DNA from: Hemibagrus wyckioides
Lineage: Eukaryota > Chordata > Actinopteri > Siluriformes > Bagridae
Assembly: GCF_019097595.1 (NCBI RefSeq)
Contig: NC_080719.1
Location: 16,141,501 to 16,205,500, forward strand
DNA: 64,000 nt
Direction of reading: 5' to 3'
Shown: positions 37,802-49,279 of the stretch, piece after piece
How the letters are laid out: every line of letters starts with the position of its first letter
How positions within the stretch are numbered: the stretch's first letter is position 1
The notes under the pieces: model-generated
Database searches by the model: none
Seen by the model: only the letters and a program-made list of their open reading frames with translations
What the model was told of the DNA's origin: nothing
Program-made: the position numbers and the translations under genes

Positions 37802-38252
37802 TGTAACGTCTGGGACCCCCGCCCTATGCGGGGCTCGACCCCAGACGCCCGTGGTGTGTGTGCGCACGCCAGCACACGGTGTAATGAGACCCATGTGCAG
37901 GATTCAGCGAAGCACTGCTTTTATTACATTTAAGACGCGACATAGGGAAACAAACGTAACACTAGACATGGCGTGGTTAACTAAACAAAACCTAGACCTT
38001 AGCTTGGACATGGAACCTAGCAAACAAAACCCCAACAGAAACCACAGTACAGATAACAATCATGGACAAGGACACAAACACAAGGATCCCTATTTATAGG
38101 GGTAGACATTAGGGCTAATGGGATACAGGTGACAATCAGGATAGGAACAATAGGAAGGGCGTAACAAAAGACACACAAAGAAGCAGGCTTCCAAGGTTCA
38201 CCTGCCAGCGCCCTCTCTGGGCCTGGCAGGGAACTGTCCAGCTGTTCCTGAC
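37802..38252. repeat. Possible solo LTR or other dispersed repeat
   Basis: The block begins TGTAACGTCTGG and ends CTGTTCCTGACA, the TG...CA form of an LTR, and is about 450 bp long. No target-site duplication is visible; the right flank is a TA run (38253-38270). I cannot assign the family. Confidence 0.3.
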
Positions 38253-38270
38253 ATATATATATATATATAT

Positions 38271-39060
38271 GCAGCTATTTAGTTGCTACTGATTCTCAGG
38301 AGTTGAAATACTATGGATGGAGAAAAACAAAACACCAAAATCTAACTCAGTTGCTAAGAATAACGGTTGCGTGTAGAAGGACACTTGTATCTAACTGCCA
38401 TCTTGACCTTTTAGCAACAGCAGATGACTGAAACAAAGTATGAATCAACAATCGAATAATTAGTATGTACTGCTTACACTATACGCATTTGCCACCTACA
38501 TGATCGGAATTTGTTAGAAAAGAGAGCTAACTGGAAGGAGGCGTCTCATTTTCCATTGAACTGTGTGGCTCATTATTTCACTTCTACAATAGAAATTCTT
38601 AATAAACACTTTGCTTACTTTTTACTAGGTTTTTCCTTACAGTTTTCCCCCCACATTACCTGTAGGAGGTGCTCTTAATTCAGTTGTACTGGAACTGTGC
38701 CAAGCTTCCCATGAATGTGAACATAATTGTGAATCGTACTCGTAATGGTGACATCTTTATTTAACCCTACAGAGGAATGTTGTGGATCACAGAATAGGTG
38801 AGATGCCTTACTGTCCATAACAGCACCAAAATAATAAAACACAAAAATATGGTGAGTCGCGTTGTGTTCTCTGTGCATATGTTTAATTACGAATGCAAAT
38901 GTATCAGGGTTCCATACACAGTGAAACATGTTAGCTCAATAAAGTTATGTAAACTTATTTATTTTCTTTAACTTTAAATGAGAAGTTTTGGATATTGAAC
39001 TTTGAAGTTTATATGTTTTCATAAATGAAACTTAAATTAAGCCATTGTGTTGACTACTCC
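38271..39060. other. Non-coding stretch
   Basis: No gene, RNA or recognised repeat seen. Confidence 0.5.
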
Positions 39061-39061
39061 C

Positions 39062-39215
39062 CAGTCTGGAGGCAATCCCAGGAGATTCTGAGCACAATGC
39101 CTTGGACAGGTTGCCAACCCATCACAGGGCACAATCACACACACACACTAAAGACAATCATCTACAACACGTCTTTGGACTGGGGGAGGAAACCAGAGCA
39201 GCTCTGGCAACATGT
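39062..39215 (-). repeat. L2/SINE tail fragment upstream of protease gene 1
   Basis: Contains the widespread vertebrate repeat segment ending with CCCATCACAGGGCACAATCA and TCTTTGGACTGGGGGAGGAA. A related fragment lies at about 42720-42835 upstream of protease gene 2, so it may be part of the duplicated block. Confidence 0.7.
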
Positions 39216-39330
39216 ATTTAGTAGTATGAGTGGGAAGTTACAAGTTAAATTCTCTGCAGAACACATTGTTCTAGAGATCAAATGTGTGAAAAGGTGGTGT
39301 TTGTGGTTTGTGCATATATGTGCATTATAG

Positions 39331-39337
39331 TATTTAA
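39331..39337 (+). promoter_or_regulatory. TATA-like element, protease gene 1
   Basis: TATTTAA, 45 bases before the ATG. The same element with conserved flanks is at 42966-42972 before gene 2. Confidence 0.5.
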
Positions 39338-39381
39338 ACCTGTGTTCCTCTGTGAGAAGAGCTCAGTGTCTCTGATGCACC

Positions 39382-40660
39382 ATGGCTCTCCCCCAACTGG
39401 TTCTGCTCACCTCTCTCCTGTCTCAGATAGGACACTGTGGTAAGGTTTTTTTCAACATGGAATCTTGTGATGGTGAATAGAGTATTGCATGCAAAGTCTT
39501 AGAATAAATCTAGAATAATAAGGATTTTCTACCAAGGATTTTCTTCTAACTGCTCTGACAGAACATTTTTGTTTGCTGAATATCTCCTTAATACACACTC
39601 ATACTGTTTGCTTCATATTCCCATGTCCAAAGAGAAAACTGAACCATTGCATTTTGTTTTTTATCTGTCTCTCTATTTAAAAGCTTATGTTAACATGGGC
39701 ATAGTGAATGGCTCGGTGGCTAAAGCTCATTCCAGACCCTACATGGTTTCTGTTCAAAAAGATGGAAAACATACATGCGGGGGCTTCCTTGTGTCTGAGA
39801 ACTTTGTCATGACGGCTGCACACTGCTGGAATCCGTAAGCTTATTACTTTGCTGTCATTCTTACACACTGAATCAGTGAAGTATCTGAAATGATGAGGAT
39901 TTCTGAGAAAAGGGTCTTCACACTTTTGCATTCAGTTTCAAAATTACATGTGACATTAGGCAGAAATATGATTTCCTGCTTATACACACTTTAGTTTACA
40001 CACTCTATAGCTTTAACTCTATAAACTTTTTAGTTTTGGGTCACTTTTGATTTGCAGGGTTTTTTTGGTCTATAAATTTTAGCACTCGTGTACATACATG
40101 AAGCAAAGTATAGACTTCTGTATGCTTGACCTTCATTTATTAGTAAAAGTGTTAAATACTGGCAAATAATATAACAATTGTTCTTTCTAACAGAGGAACA
40201 AAACTATCTGTTGTATTGGGTGTTCATGATCTAAAAAAGGACCGGTCAGCTTTGACACGTACAGAGGTGAAGCTTTACCACATCCACCCGATGTATGACT
40301 CTGAGAATCTGCTTGGTGATATCATGCTGCTGCAGGTAAACCACCAGACACCATATGTTTCTCGGTATGATGAAAATGAAAGACAGAAATAAAGTTTATG
40401 GAAAGTGTGAACGTTTTATGTTGTAACAGGCTGTGGGCTGATTTGAGCAACTGCGGTGTGGTTTAAGAGTATGTGTTCTCAGTGGACTACAGTTTGTCTA
40501 AAATCTAAAAATTGCTAATACTTTATACTATAATGTTAGAATATCGGGTGCATGTTATTATTATTTTTTTTATAACACACAACAGTATCAGATGATTGGT
40601 AAGTTCTTTATTTTGATTGGACAGAAGGATTATTTTTCTATAACAAAACTAAAAATAATG

Positions 40661-40742
<82 letters not shown>

Positions 40743-41309
40743 AGTGTGTGTGTGTGTGTACTTTTAATTATTTATTTTATTGATTTATTTTTTCAACAGT
40801 TAAACAAAACCATCAAAAAGACAAAGGATATCAGTTGGATTACGATACCAAAAAAACAGAATCAGGATGTTAAAGCCAACCAGGTTTGCAGCATAGCAGG
40901 CTGGGGGAAACAATCTGACAACGGTAGATCAAGTGATCGTCTCATGGAAGCCGATGTCACTGTTATGGACACACAGATCTGTGAGAAACAATGGGGAGAG
41001 CCTTTCTCTGTCTCCAGTGTGGTGTGCTCTAAGAGTCGTGGAGGGTTTTGTCAGGTATATAGACACATACTCAATTTTAAACACAGCCATTACATTCATC
41101 ACACAGGCTAGATGGAGAAAAATTCATGACACATGTGCATCTTTTTACAGGGAGACTCTGGAGGTCCTTTGGTGTGTAAGAACACAGCCGTCGGTATTGT
41201 TTCATTCTATGAGGACGGAAAGTGCAAAACACCACGGTTGCCCTACGTTTACACCAAAATTTCCAAATATCTGCCTTGGATAAATTGTATTTTGGGACGA
41301 AAAGAGTGA
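39382..41309 (+). CDS. Granzyme/mast-cell-protease-like serine protease 1
   Basis: Five exons (39382-39439, 39684-39834, 40194-40335, 40800-41054, 41151-41309) with intron phases 1, 2, 0, 0, the pattern of the granzyme/chymase family, give 254 residues. Residues 1-19 are a signal peptide. The mature chain would start at Ile26 (IVNG), but the preceding residues are NMG, with no Glu or basic residue at the cleavage point. Triad: His66 (TAAHC), Asp112 (GDIMLL), Ser205 (GDSGG). Gly occupies the position of chymotrypsin residue 189 (GGFCQGDSGG), so trypsin-like cleavage is unlikely. Cysteine pairs 42-58, 136-201, 168-182 and 191-220 can all form; chymases and granzyme B lack the last. Probably stored and secreted by leukocytes; the exact orthologue is uncertain. 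Confidence 0.88.
40664..40758. repeat. (TA)n(TG)n microsatellite in intron 3 of protease gene 1
   Basis: About 60 bases of TA followed by about 30 of TG, ending 41 bases before exon 4. Gene 2 has no such run in its intron 3. Confidence 0.95.
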
Positions 41310-41549
41310 GCACTTAGCTATTATTTCATATGCTGTGTTTAAGCCCCTCCCCTTTTTTCATGAAAAAAATCTTAAGTCATTGTGTGGGTTTGTATTTATC
41401 TCTTGTATTTGAGGCAGCTACACTCATAGAGAGTAAATATGCGTTTACTCTTAAAAGGCAATATACAACAGAGGTGCAGCAAAAGAACCTCACGGATAAT
41501 TTTGTCACATTGTGCTTATATGTCTGCAAATTACAATGTCAAAACTAAT

Positions 41550-41555
41550 AATAAA
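41550..41555 (+). terminator. Polyadenylation signal, protease gene 1
   Basis: AATAAA about 240 bases after the stop. Confidence 0.5.
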
Positions 41556-41688
41556 TTAATTCAGTCATTTTTAATGTATTTATTTATTCTTAGTAAATAA
41601 AATATGCAAACATTTTTTCAAAAATCTGTGTTTGTTTGTCTGTGCAGCTGTGGTATTGCAAAGGAGCCATCAAAAATTTAATATCTTT

Positions 41689-41887
41689 GACTTTTTAAGT
41701 AAAATGAATTCTATTATGGACATTTATATATGGGTTATATATATAACCTATATATAAATATAAATATATACATTTAAACACAGAAATCAAAACCAGATAT
41801 GAAAAACCAGAGCTTTTTCACTTCAGATGTGATACTGTAGACTTTTTAAGTAAAATGAATTCTATTATGGACATTTATAAATGGGTT
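41689..41887. repeat. Direct repeat pair and hairpin downstream of protease gene 1
   Basis: A segment of about 48 bp starting GACTTTTTAAGTAAAATG occurs at 41689-41736 and 41840-41887. Between the copies lies a palindrome (GGGTTATATATATAACC, near 41732). The block 41778-41840 also recurs at about 45791-45855 downstream of gene 2. Confidence 0.7.
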
Positions 41888-42059
41888 ATTATTTTAACTT
41901 AAATATTTGAACTTGTCTCAGACTTCAGTGTGTCATGAAGCAGACACACAGGGTTGGATGCAATTGCTGGGCTTTTAATAATAAAAGTAATAAAATTAGG
42001 AAAGTACAAAAAAAAATCAAGAACTAGGGTAAACAGGAACAGCGAACAATCCATTTCAT

Positions 42060-42505
42060 TTCATTTTCTTTTTCTGGCAGACGTCGTTATCCAAAGCAAC
42101 TTGCAAATTATCTCTCTTTTTTTTATACAACTGAGCAATTGAGGGTTAAGGGCCTTTCTGAAGGGCCCAGCAGTGGCAGCTTAGTGGACCTGGCATTCGA
42201 AATTCACAACTTTCCGATCAGTAGTCCAGGATGCCCAGAATTTCCTGCACCACTCTGCCACACAGCTCACTCCCTCCCAGTGTGTGCTAAGCTATAACCA
42301 TGCTCTGTTCCCTTGGAATGCTCCAGAGAATCCCCCATAGTCAACATTTAAGCAGAGCCAGCAGGTATGAGAGGCTGCCCACTGAGAGAGTGCCCTCCAC
42401 TTCCCGAACACCCACACAAATCTACCAGGATTGGACCTGGGATTCAAACTCATAACCTTCCAAACAACAGTCCAACTCCTTTACCACTAAGCTACCACAT
42501 CCTTA
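42060..42505. repeat. Dispersed fish repeat
   Basis: Contains the segments CTGGCAGACGTCGTTATCCA, ACTGAGCAATTGAGGGTTAA and TTTACCACTAAGCTACCACA, typical of a highly repeated fish non-autonomous element. No coding sequence. Confidence 0.7.
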
Positions 42506-42960
42506 AAGCGTCGACCATGGGGAATTTTTGAAGCATTCTAAGGGAATAGTGCAGGCTGATAGCTTAGCACACATTGGAAGGGAGTGAGCTGTGTGGTGGA
42601 GTAGTGCAGGAAATTCTGGGCATACTCAGCCCATGGTAGGTACAGGGCACAGTCCTCAGGGTTGGAGCTACAGAATATATGCAAAACAGCTGATAGCCTG
42701 ATTTGCCTGCTCTACTTGGCCATTAGACATACACTCATTCAAACACTACAGACAATTTAAAGATGCCAGTCAGCTACAACATATCTTTGGACTGGGGAAG
42801 GAAACCAGAGTACCCCTGGCAGCAAGTGGGCCACTTGTGTAGTGCAAGTATAAAGTTGACCTTTTGGGGAAGAGCTCTAAAAGATGAATTGTCCGCAGAA
42901 AACAGTGTTCTAGAAAATGTATAACGGAGTGGTGTTTGTGGTTTGTGCTGATAGGTGCAA
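42506..42960. other. Upstream region of protease gene 2
   Basis: A partial inverted echo of the repeat at 42240-42310 lies near 42545-42620. An L2/SINE tail fragment lies at about 42720-42835. The stretch 42890-42960 aligns with 39260-39325 before gene 1, so the duplication includes promoter sequence. Confidence 0.55.
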
Positions 42961-42965
42961 CATAG

Positions 42966-42972
42966 TATTTAA
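42966..42972 (+). promoter_or_regulatory. TATA-like element, protease gene 2
   Basis: TATTTAA, 51 bases before the ATG, in the same context (ATAGTATTTAAACCT) as gene 1. Confidence 0.5.
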
Positions 42973-43016
42973 ACCTCTGTTCATCTGAGAGAGGAACTCA
43001 GTGTCTCTGATGCACC

Positions 43017-45550
43017 ATGGCTCTCTTCCCACTGGCTCTGCTCACCTGTCTCCTGTCTCAGATAGGTCACTGTGGTAAGGTTTTTTTGTTTTGTTTTTTC
43101 ACTACATATGAAATGTTGTGTTGGTGAAAAAAGTATTTCATGCAAAGTCTCAGTTTAAAATTGAACCATTGTATTTTGTTTTATCTGTCTTTCTTTTTTT
43201 AAAAAAGCTTATGTTAACATGGGCATAGTGAATGGCTCGGTGGTTAAAGCACATTCCAGACCCTACATGGTTTCTATCCAAAACAAAGGAAAACATACAT
43301 GCGGGGGCTTCCTTGTGTCTGAGAACATTGTCATGACGGCTGCACACTGCTGGAAACCGTAAGCTTAGCAATTTGCTGAGTCATTCTTACACATTGAATC
43401 AGTGAAATATCTGAGAGGGTTGTGTCACCTATTTATTTGAAATGATGTGGATGAGGATTTCTGAGAAAAGGGTCTTCACAAGTTTCATAATTACATGTTA
43501 CATCAGTCAGAAATATGATTTTCTACTTCAGCTAAAATAACTACATGTTGACAAGAGCAATCTCCCTAGGACGATATGAGGGAGAAACCCTGAGAGGAAC
43601 CAGACTCAAAAGAAAGCCTGTCCTTGTCAGGGTGACAGTTTAAGCCCTCATGCAAGCACTCTTGCTTAAAGAACAGTGTTTATTTACATGCTTATGGCTT
43701 ATAATGCACACTAAAATGTGCTTTGTAGCTTATACACACTCTGTAGCTTAGAAGATAGTCTGGATGGAAAGGCAAATCATTGCAGAGCATCATGCACACT
43801 CACAATTACACACTTACTGACACAATTTAGGTGTGTAATTGTGCAATTTAGCATTTTAGGGGTAATTTAGCATATCCAATCCACTGACCTCAAGTTGTGG
43901 GCAGCAGTAGGAAACCAGCAAACTCTGAGGAAACCCACATGAATACAAGGTGAACAGGAAGATCAGGACTGAACAAGAAGCCAAATTATTTCAGCTGTAT
44001 TAAAGGTTAATTTATCACACGGTTGTTTGTAATAAAATCTCTATTCCATTATAAAACTCTCTTATTCCGGTTAGCTAGAAGTGAAGACAAATCAACGGGG
44101 ATGCAAACTTTTGCACTCATGTGTGCATACATGCAGCAAAGTATAAGCATCCTCATGTTTGACCTTCATTTACTTATAAAATTGTTAAATATTGGCAAAT
44201 AATATTTTGTTCTTTCTGACAGAGAGATGACCATTGTAGCAGGTGCTCATGATCTAAAAGAGGACCGGTCAATCCATACAGAGGTGAAGCTTTACCACAT
44301 CCACCCGAAGTATAACTCAGAGACAAAGTTCAATGATATCATGCTGCTCCAGGTAAACACCCAGACACAATTTGTTTCTCACTGTGATGAAAATGAAAGA
44401 CAGAAGTTTCATTCATGAGTGTGAGAGTGTGAACGTTGGCTTATAGTTTGACTAAAATCCAAAAGAATGCTAAGAGTTTATAATAATAATGTTAGATTAT
44501 CTTTATAATTGCAAGTGAATGTTATAAATGTTTACAACACACACAACAGTACCAGATGATTATTGAATTCTTGATTTTGATTGGACAGAAGGATTAATTG
44601 TTCTATAACATTTATAGAACAATGTTATATTGTTCTATATCAATATCAATCGATATTCTTCAGGAGTGAGGTGTTTGAACTTTATAGCTTCTCGGGGGTT
44701 GGCAAGATCCCAATCTTTTTAAGTTTGTCTCATAAACGTAAAAAGAAAAAGAAAAAAAAGAAAACAATGCAGTAGTGAAGGAATTTGTATTTATAGTTTC
44801 TATAACACAAGTGATAACAGGAACTCATTCACATGAACATTCCACAATTTAAAATGTAACTACAAATACTTAAAATTAATCCATGTCATTCATTAATAAA
44901 TAAAAAAGTTGTTCTCAGTGCCAATGGTTGATTAATTTCCTATAACAGTGCTCCCTGCTTTGTTCAAATTCTACATTTGAATAATGCTAAATCACTAATA
45001 ATGACTTTAATAAAAATATTAAGATATTTTTTAATTACAGTTGAACAAACCCATCAAAAAGACCAAGGATATAAGTTGGATCACGATACCAAAAAAACAG
45101 AATCAGGATGTTAAAGCAAACCAGGTTTGCAGCATAGCAGGCTGGGGGAAACAATCTGACAACGGAAGATCAAGTGATCAGCTCATGGAGGTCAATGTCA
45201 ATGTTATCAAAACAAAGGACTGCAAGAAACAATGGGGAGAGCCTTTCTCTGTCTCCAGTGTGGTGTGCTCTAAGAGTCGTGGAGGGTTTTGTGAGGTACA
45301 TAGACACATACACCATATTAAACACTGCCATTACATTCATCACACAGGTTAGATGAAGAGAAATTCATGACACATGTGCATCTTTTTACAGGGAGACTCT
45401 GGAGGTCCTTTGGTGTGTAAGGACACAGCCGTCGGTATTGTTTCATTCTACGAGGATGGAAAGTGCAAAACACCACAGCTGCCCTACGTTTACACCAAAA
45501 TTTCTAAATACCTGCCTTGGATAAATCGTATTTTAGGACGAATGGAGTGA
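43017..45550 (+). CDS. Granzyme/mast-cell-protease-like serine protease 2
   Basis: Exons 43017-43074, 43208-43358, 44223-44352, 45041-45295 and 45392-45550, with phases 1, 2, 0, 0, give 250 residues. It is the close paralogue of gene 1, four residues shorter in exon 3. The triad is His66, Asp108, Ser201. The zymogen junction is again NMG before IVNG. Residue 192 (chymotrypsin numbering) is Glu (GGFCEGDSGG) where gene 1 has Gln, a position that borders the substrate pocket, so the two may differ in preference. Exons 4 and 5 are nearly identical to gene 1, and exon 3 is more diverged, which fits local conversion or uneven selection. Confidence 0.88.
43540..43960. repeat. Dispersed-repeat fragments in intron 2 of protease gene 2
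   Basis: Contains a segment of GAGGGAGAAACCCTGAGAGG type and a degraded L2/SINE tail (GGAAACCAGCAAACTCTGAG). Gene 1 has a much shorter intron here (359 bp versus 864 bp), so these insertions postdate the duplication or were lost from gene 1. Confidence 0.5.
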
Positions 45551-45765
45551 GCATTTGGCTATTATTTCATATCTTGTGTTTAAGCCCCTCCCCTTTTTTC
45601 ATGAAAAAAAAAATCTTGCTGCAAATGAAAATAAAGGAGTGAATAAAAAAAAACAGCAAAATAAAATTTCCAAATATTATTTCAAAAATCAGTTTATTTG
45701 TCTTTTGTTCCTGCATATATTTGTTTGTTTGTTTATGTCCCATTTTCTATATTTGTCTTTATGCT

Positions 45766-45771
45766 AATAAA
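45766..45771 (+). terminator. Polyadenylation signal, protease gene 2
   Basis: AATAAA 215 bases after the stop. Other AATAAA hexamers occur near 45630-45645. Confidence 0.45.
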
Positions 45772-45859
45772 GGCTTTGTTTTTACACTTAGACACAGAAA
45801 TCAAAACCAGATATGAAAAACCAGAGCTTTTTCACTTCAGCTGTGATACTGTAGACCAG

Positions 45860-46254
45860 AAGTATTATGTATTATAAATGTATTATGAATATTTATTAAT
45901 GGGATATATCTCATTGAACAATATCTCATTTATTTTTGATGTTTTTATAAAATGCTTGTTGCAGCAGAACCCCTTTGTTTAAAGAGAAGAAAAGGAAATT
46001 GTTCATCTCCCACCCTGACAGGCCTTCTGTAGTGCTCAGTGTGTTACTCAGATGAGTAAACAGAGATGCAGAGATAACCTCTTCACTACAGAGAAGACAA
46101 ATAAATAGGCAGGATGTTATCATAATTCTCATATTGCATATTGTCATTTCAAAATCATTATTTGAGTGGGTGGCACATGGCAAGTGGGCTTTCATAGGAA
46201 ACTCACACACAGCTTCAAAAAAACATTCCAATAGGTGGACTGGCTATAATAAAT

Positions 46255-46285
<31 letters not shown>

Positions 46286-47190
46286 GTATACAGTTCCCTC
46301 TGACTTGTATCACATCCTATGATCCGCTTGAACAGGATAAAAGAATTGTTTGAGTAGAAATGATATAAGAATGGTTTAATGTAAGTGGTGTAATGACAGA
46401 TTTTTTGCACTTAATCAGTGTAAGCATTAAGTTTGGTTGTGTTGGTTCTACATTTCTGAGTCATTTTCTCGAACTGTAATTATATTTGTAATGGTTGTTT
46501 CAGTTAAATTTGTGCCAGTGACTGAAAGGTTGTGAGATCTGATACTGTTCGGCTTTGAACCCATAACCCACAACTGCTTGTATATGTTATTTTGTAAAAA
46601 TGTGTTCACTAAACCAATAAATGTTAAACATTAAGGCTAAGCATGTGAGGCCCTTTCAGCCTCTTCTGCCTGTAACAGACCACCACAAGCCTCATGTTTC
46701 CTTAAGCCACGTCATCAGAAGCTTTACGCTGGAAACATGTGGTTGGTTTTGCACTGCAGGGTCGTTTTTTAAAGGTTGGTGGTCTCGAGTCAGAATGTCT
46801 CAGTACAGATACAATCTGTTTACCGTAAGCCTTTTTTTTCTGACTACAGGAAAATGATGTGTGGTGATAATTTCTTAGTCAGCATTACATGGTTGTGAAA
46901 GAGGGGCTACAGATCTCATTGCTGATAATTACATTAGACAATATAATGTAGATTATAATACCTAATCACAGAGTGCAGTTTAGTCATACAAACAATTCTG
47001 ATGCATGTAACAGAAAAGACTTTCATTACACTAATGGTTATTTGTTCTGTAGATACAAATTCAGTTTAGTTCTCCAGAGGCCTCTTGAGAAAACAACAGT
47101 TTGATTTAGTAAAATTGCAATTTATTTCCCAGTGAAGCCACTAGTAAATGCTAGGATTTAGAACAATAACCCCAACAAGTCTTAGATCTT
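45860..47190. other. Non-coding stretch
   Basis: A (TG)n run lies at 46261-46288. No gene or recognised repeat otherwise. Confidence 0.5.
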
Positions 47191-47194
47191 AGCG

Positions 47195-47290
47195 CCTTGC
47201 ATACAGTAAGTATTCACCCCAGCAACTTTTTCATCTTTTTGTTTGTTACAACCTGGACCTGAAATGGACTACAGAGGGCATCCCTAATAA
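47195..47290. mobile_element. Probable Tc1/mariner end fragment
   Basis: The sequence CATACAGTAAGTATTCACCC followed by a stretch ending ACAACCTGGACC resembles one terminal segment of a fish Tc1-like element. No transposase is present. Confidence 0.4.
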
Positions 47291-47766
47291 TGCAGCATGG
47301 GACAAAATTAACATGGATTGAAAATGATTTACAGATTAAAAATGTGAAGATTTGCTCTCAAAAGTTAGATTAGATGTTAGATGTTAGTTACAATTAGAGT
47401 CAACATCTGTGACATTGTGGCATTGGTACAAGTGTATTAGTTACAGCAACGTAGCTGAGTTTTTTAAGCAGTGTTTTTTTTTACAATAGATTGCTAAAAT
47501 TTCAACAGCCCCCTTATACTGAAATCAGTGAAATAACTTTTTTTAAGTATAATAATATATGTATTATAAAAAAAAATATTATTAAACTTATTTACACACA
47601 CAAAAAAAAAATACTGTGATAGCCTAAGAAGCATGTGTAGTAAATTTGGTCCAAATAAGACAAAAAAGATGAATAAAGGCAAACATTCTGTTAAAAAAAA
47701 CTGTTAAAAATTGAGTCATGCTATCTGTATAAGTAATGAGTAAGAGGTAACAGTTTTTGTGGCAGG

Positions 47767-47816
47767 TTGAACACGCCACATCATTCTGCTGCTTCCTGCG
47801 GCTTTCAGTGTCATGG
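47767..47816 (+). pseudogene. Decayed first exon of a serine protease gene
   Basis: The stretch after GTGGCAGG aligns with exon 1 of protease genes 3 and 4, including CTGCTGCTTCCTGCGGCTTT against CTGCTGCTTGCTGCAGCTTT in gene 4. A donor-like GTAC follows. The start codon is TTG instead of ATG and there is at least one small indel, so it cannot serve. No matching exons 2-5 are seen in the next kilobase. I infer a lost family member. Confidence 0.5.
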
Positions 47817-47929
47817 TACACTGTGTGCTCAGTTGTGCATCTACAAACAAAAACTGCTGCATCTAACCCAGTATCTGCACTGTTTACTTCCTTTTAATCT
47901 ATTTAAAGATTGCTTGTAATAATGTATGT

Positions 47930-48660
47930 GGGGGCACAGGGGTTTGGTGGTCTGTTTATGCCATGTTTATGCCTTTGTCCATGCCTATTCCATGATTCGC
48001 TGTTTTAGCCATGCTTTTTTTCCCACTGCCTGTTTTTCACCTTGACCTGCCTTTTTCTTTCGGATTTGTTTTTGGAATCATCCGTTTGAGTTGAATGAAT
48101 AGTCCACCTGCATTTCTGTCCTCTCAGCCTGCCTCTGTTTCTCGGGACAGAATACTTTGCTGAAACATGGACATATCAAGAATGGAAAGAGTGGCTAAAT
48201 ATGCCTATGCCTGACTCCATCTGCTTCCAGCAGTTGTGGAACCTGTAACCCCTGGATCTTTTCAGTAGCAATAAGGACCTGCTACTTGGGTTCAAGCTTC
48301 AGGACCTGCCCAAGGAAGAACCGTAGCTGGGGTTCCTGCTGTCATGCCTGATGGGCCGAGCCTTCCGGTGGGCAGGGCTCCTTTCTGTAACAGGAAGCCT
48401 GCCTGTTGCGGGTGGAGGAGTTTGTTCATGCCATGAGTTTAGGAGGCACAGGAGGAACCTTGAAGAGCTGCTGAGAAGAGCCAGCCTGAACCAGCCTCAC
48501 CACCTACTATGAGGTCAATCTGGTAGCCTTCCCTGCTCCCAAGCTTTCTGCAGAGGCAGATGGGGCAGTCTCCAGCTCTAAGCTCGCTGAATTAAACGAA
48601 AAATCCATCTGTACTTGTGTCCTCTCAACCTGCCTCTGCCTCCCACTGTGCCTTGTGACA
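47930..48660 (+). mobile_element. LTR-retrotransposon wreckage
   Basis: Two related blocks (48104-48143 and 48605-48644, about 80 percent alike, containing GTCCTCTCARCCTGCCTCTG) look like the 3' part of an LTR. The text between resembles retrotransposon leader and gag-region sequence full of stops. The family is probably Ty3/Gypsy by general appearance. Confidence 0.45.
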
Positions 48661-49270
48661 GGCATCAATGAAGTTAAATCTGGAAAATCTTGAATAAAGC
48701 TGCCCTCTGCACAAGGTTTTGTGAAGCAGCACCTCTAGAAATAAAATCATATTTCTTTTGTAAATCTCAGAACAGTCCATTTAGAAATAAGGTAGAAATT
48801 TGTTTTACTTTTTGCCAGTGTGGGGAACTGTGCATTGTGAAGTTTATAGACAAAAAATTTTAGACATCTACTGCCAGTAAGTCTAATCCTTCTTGTTACT
48901 AATTTGTATGTCTGAAATACCCCTCAAAAATATACTTCAAACAGGAAAGAAGCTATTGATGAAAAAATATAGAACCTTGAATGAGATACATAAAAACATT
49001 AAAAGAACTCAAAAACAAATTGATTTTTACTGCATACTATTGATTCAGACACAATTCTAATCCAACAGAAGATGGTTCTATAGTTACAGGTGTAGTACCA
49101 GCCATTTTGTCATAGCTAAAGTAGCTAATTGCCATTTCATATGATTCCATATCATATATTGCTTTAACAAATCTATGTAGAAATGTACAGCTCAGTAGTT
49201 TGTATTATGACAGAGGAGTTCTGTATAATGGACCTGTTTTGATATTTTGCAATACTCCATGCTGTTGTGT
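48661..49270. other. Non-coding stretch
   Basis: AT-rich sequence; no gene or identifiable repeat seen. Confidence 0.5.
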
Positions 49271-49279
49271 GTGTTGTTT

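Noticed and set aside
40592..40783. 63-codon frame through the TA/TG microsatellite
   Set aside because: Pure low-complexity translation inside intron 3 of protease gene 1.
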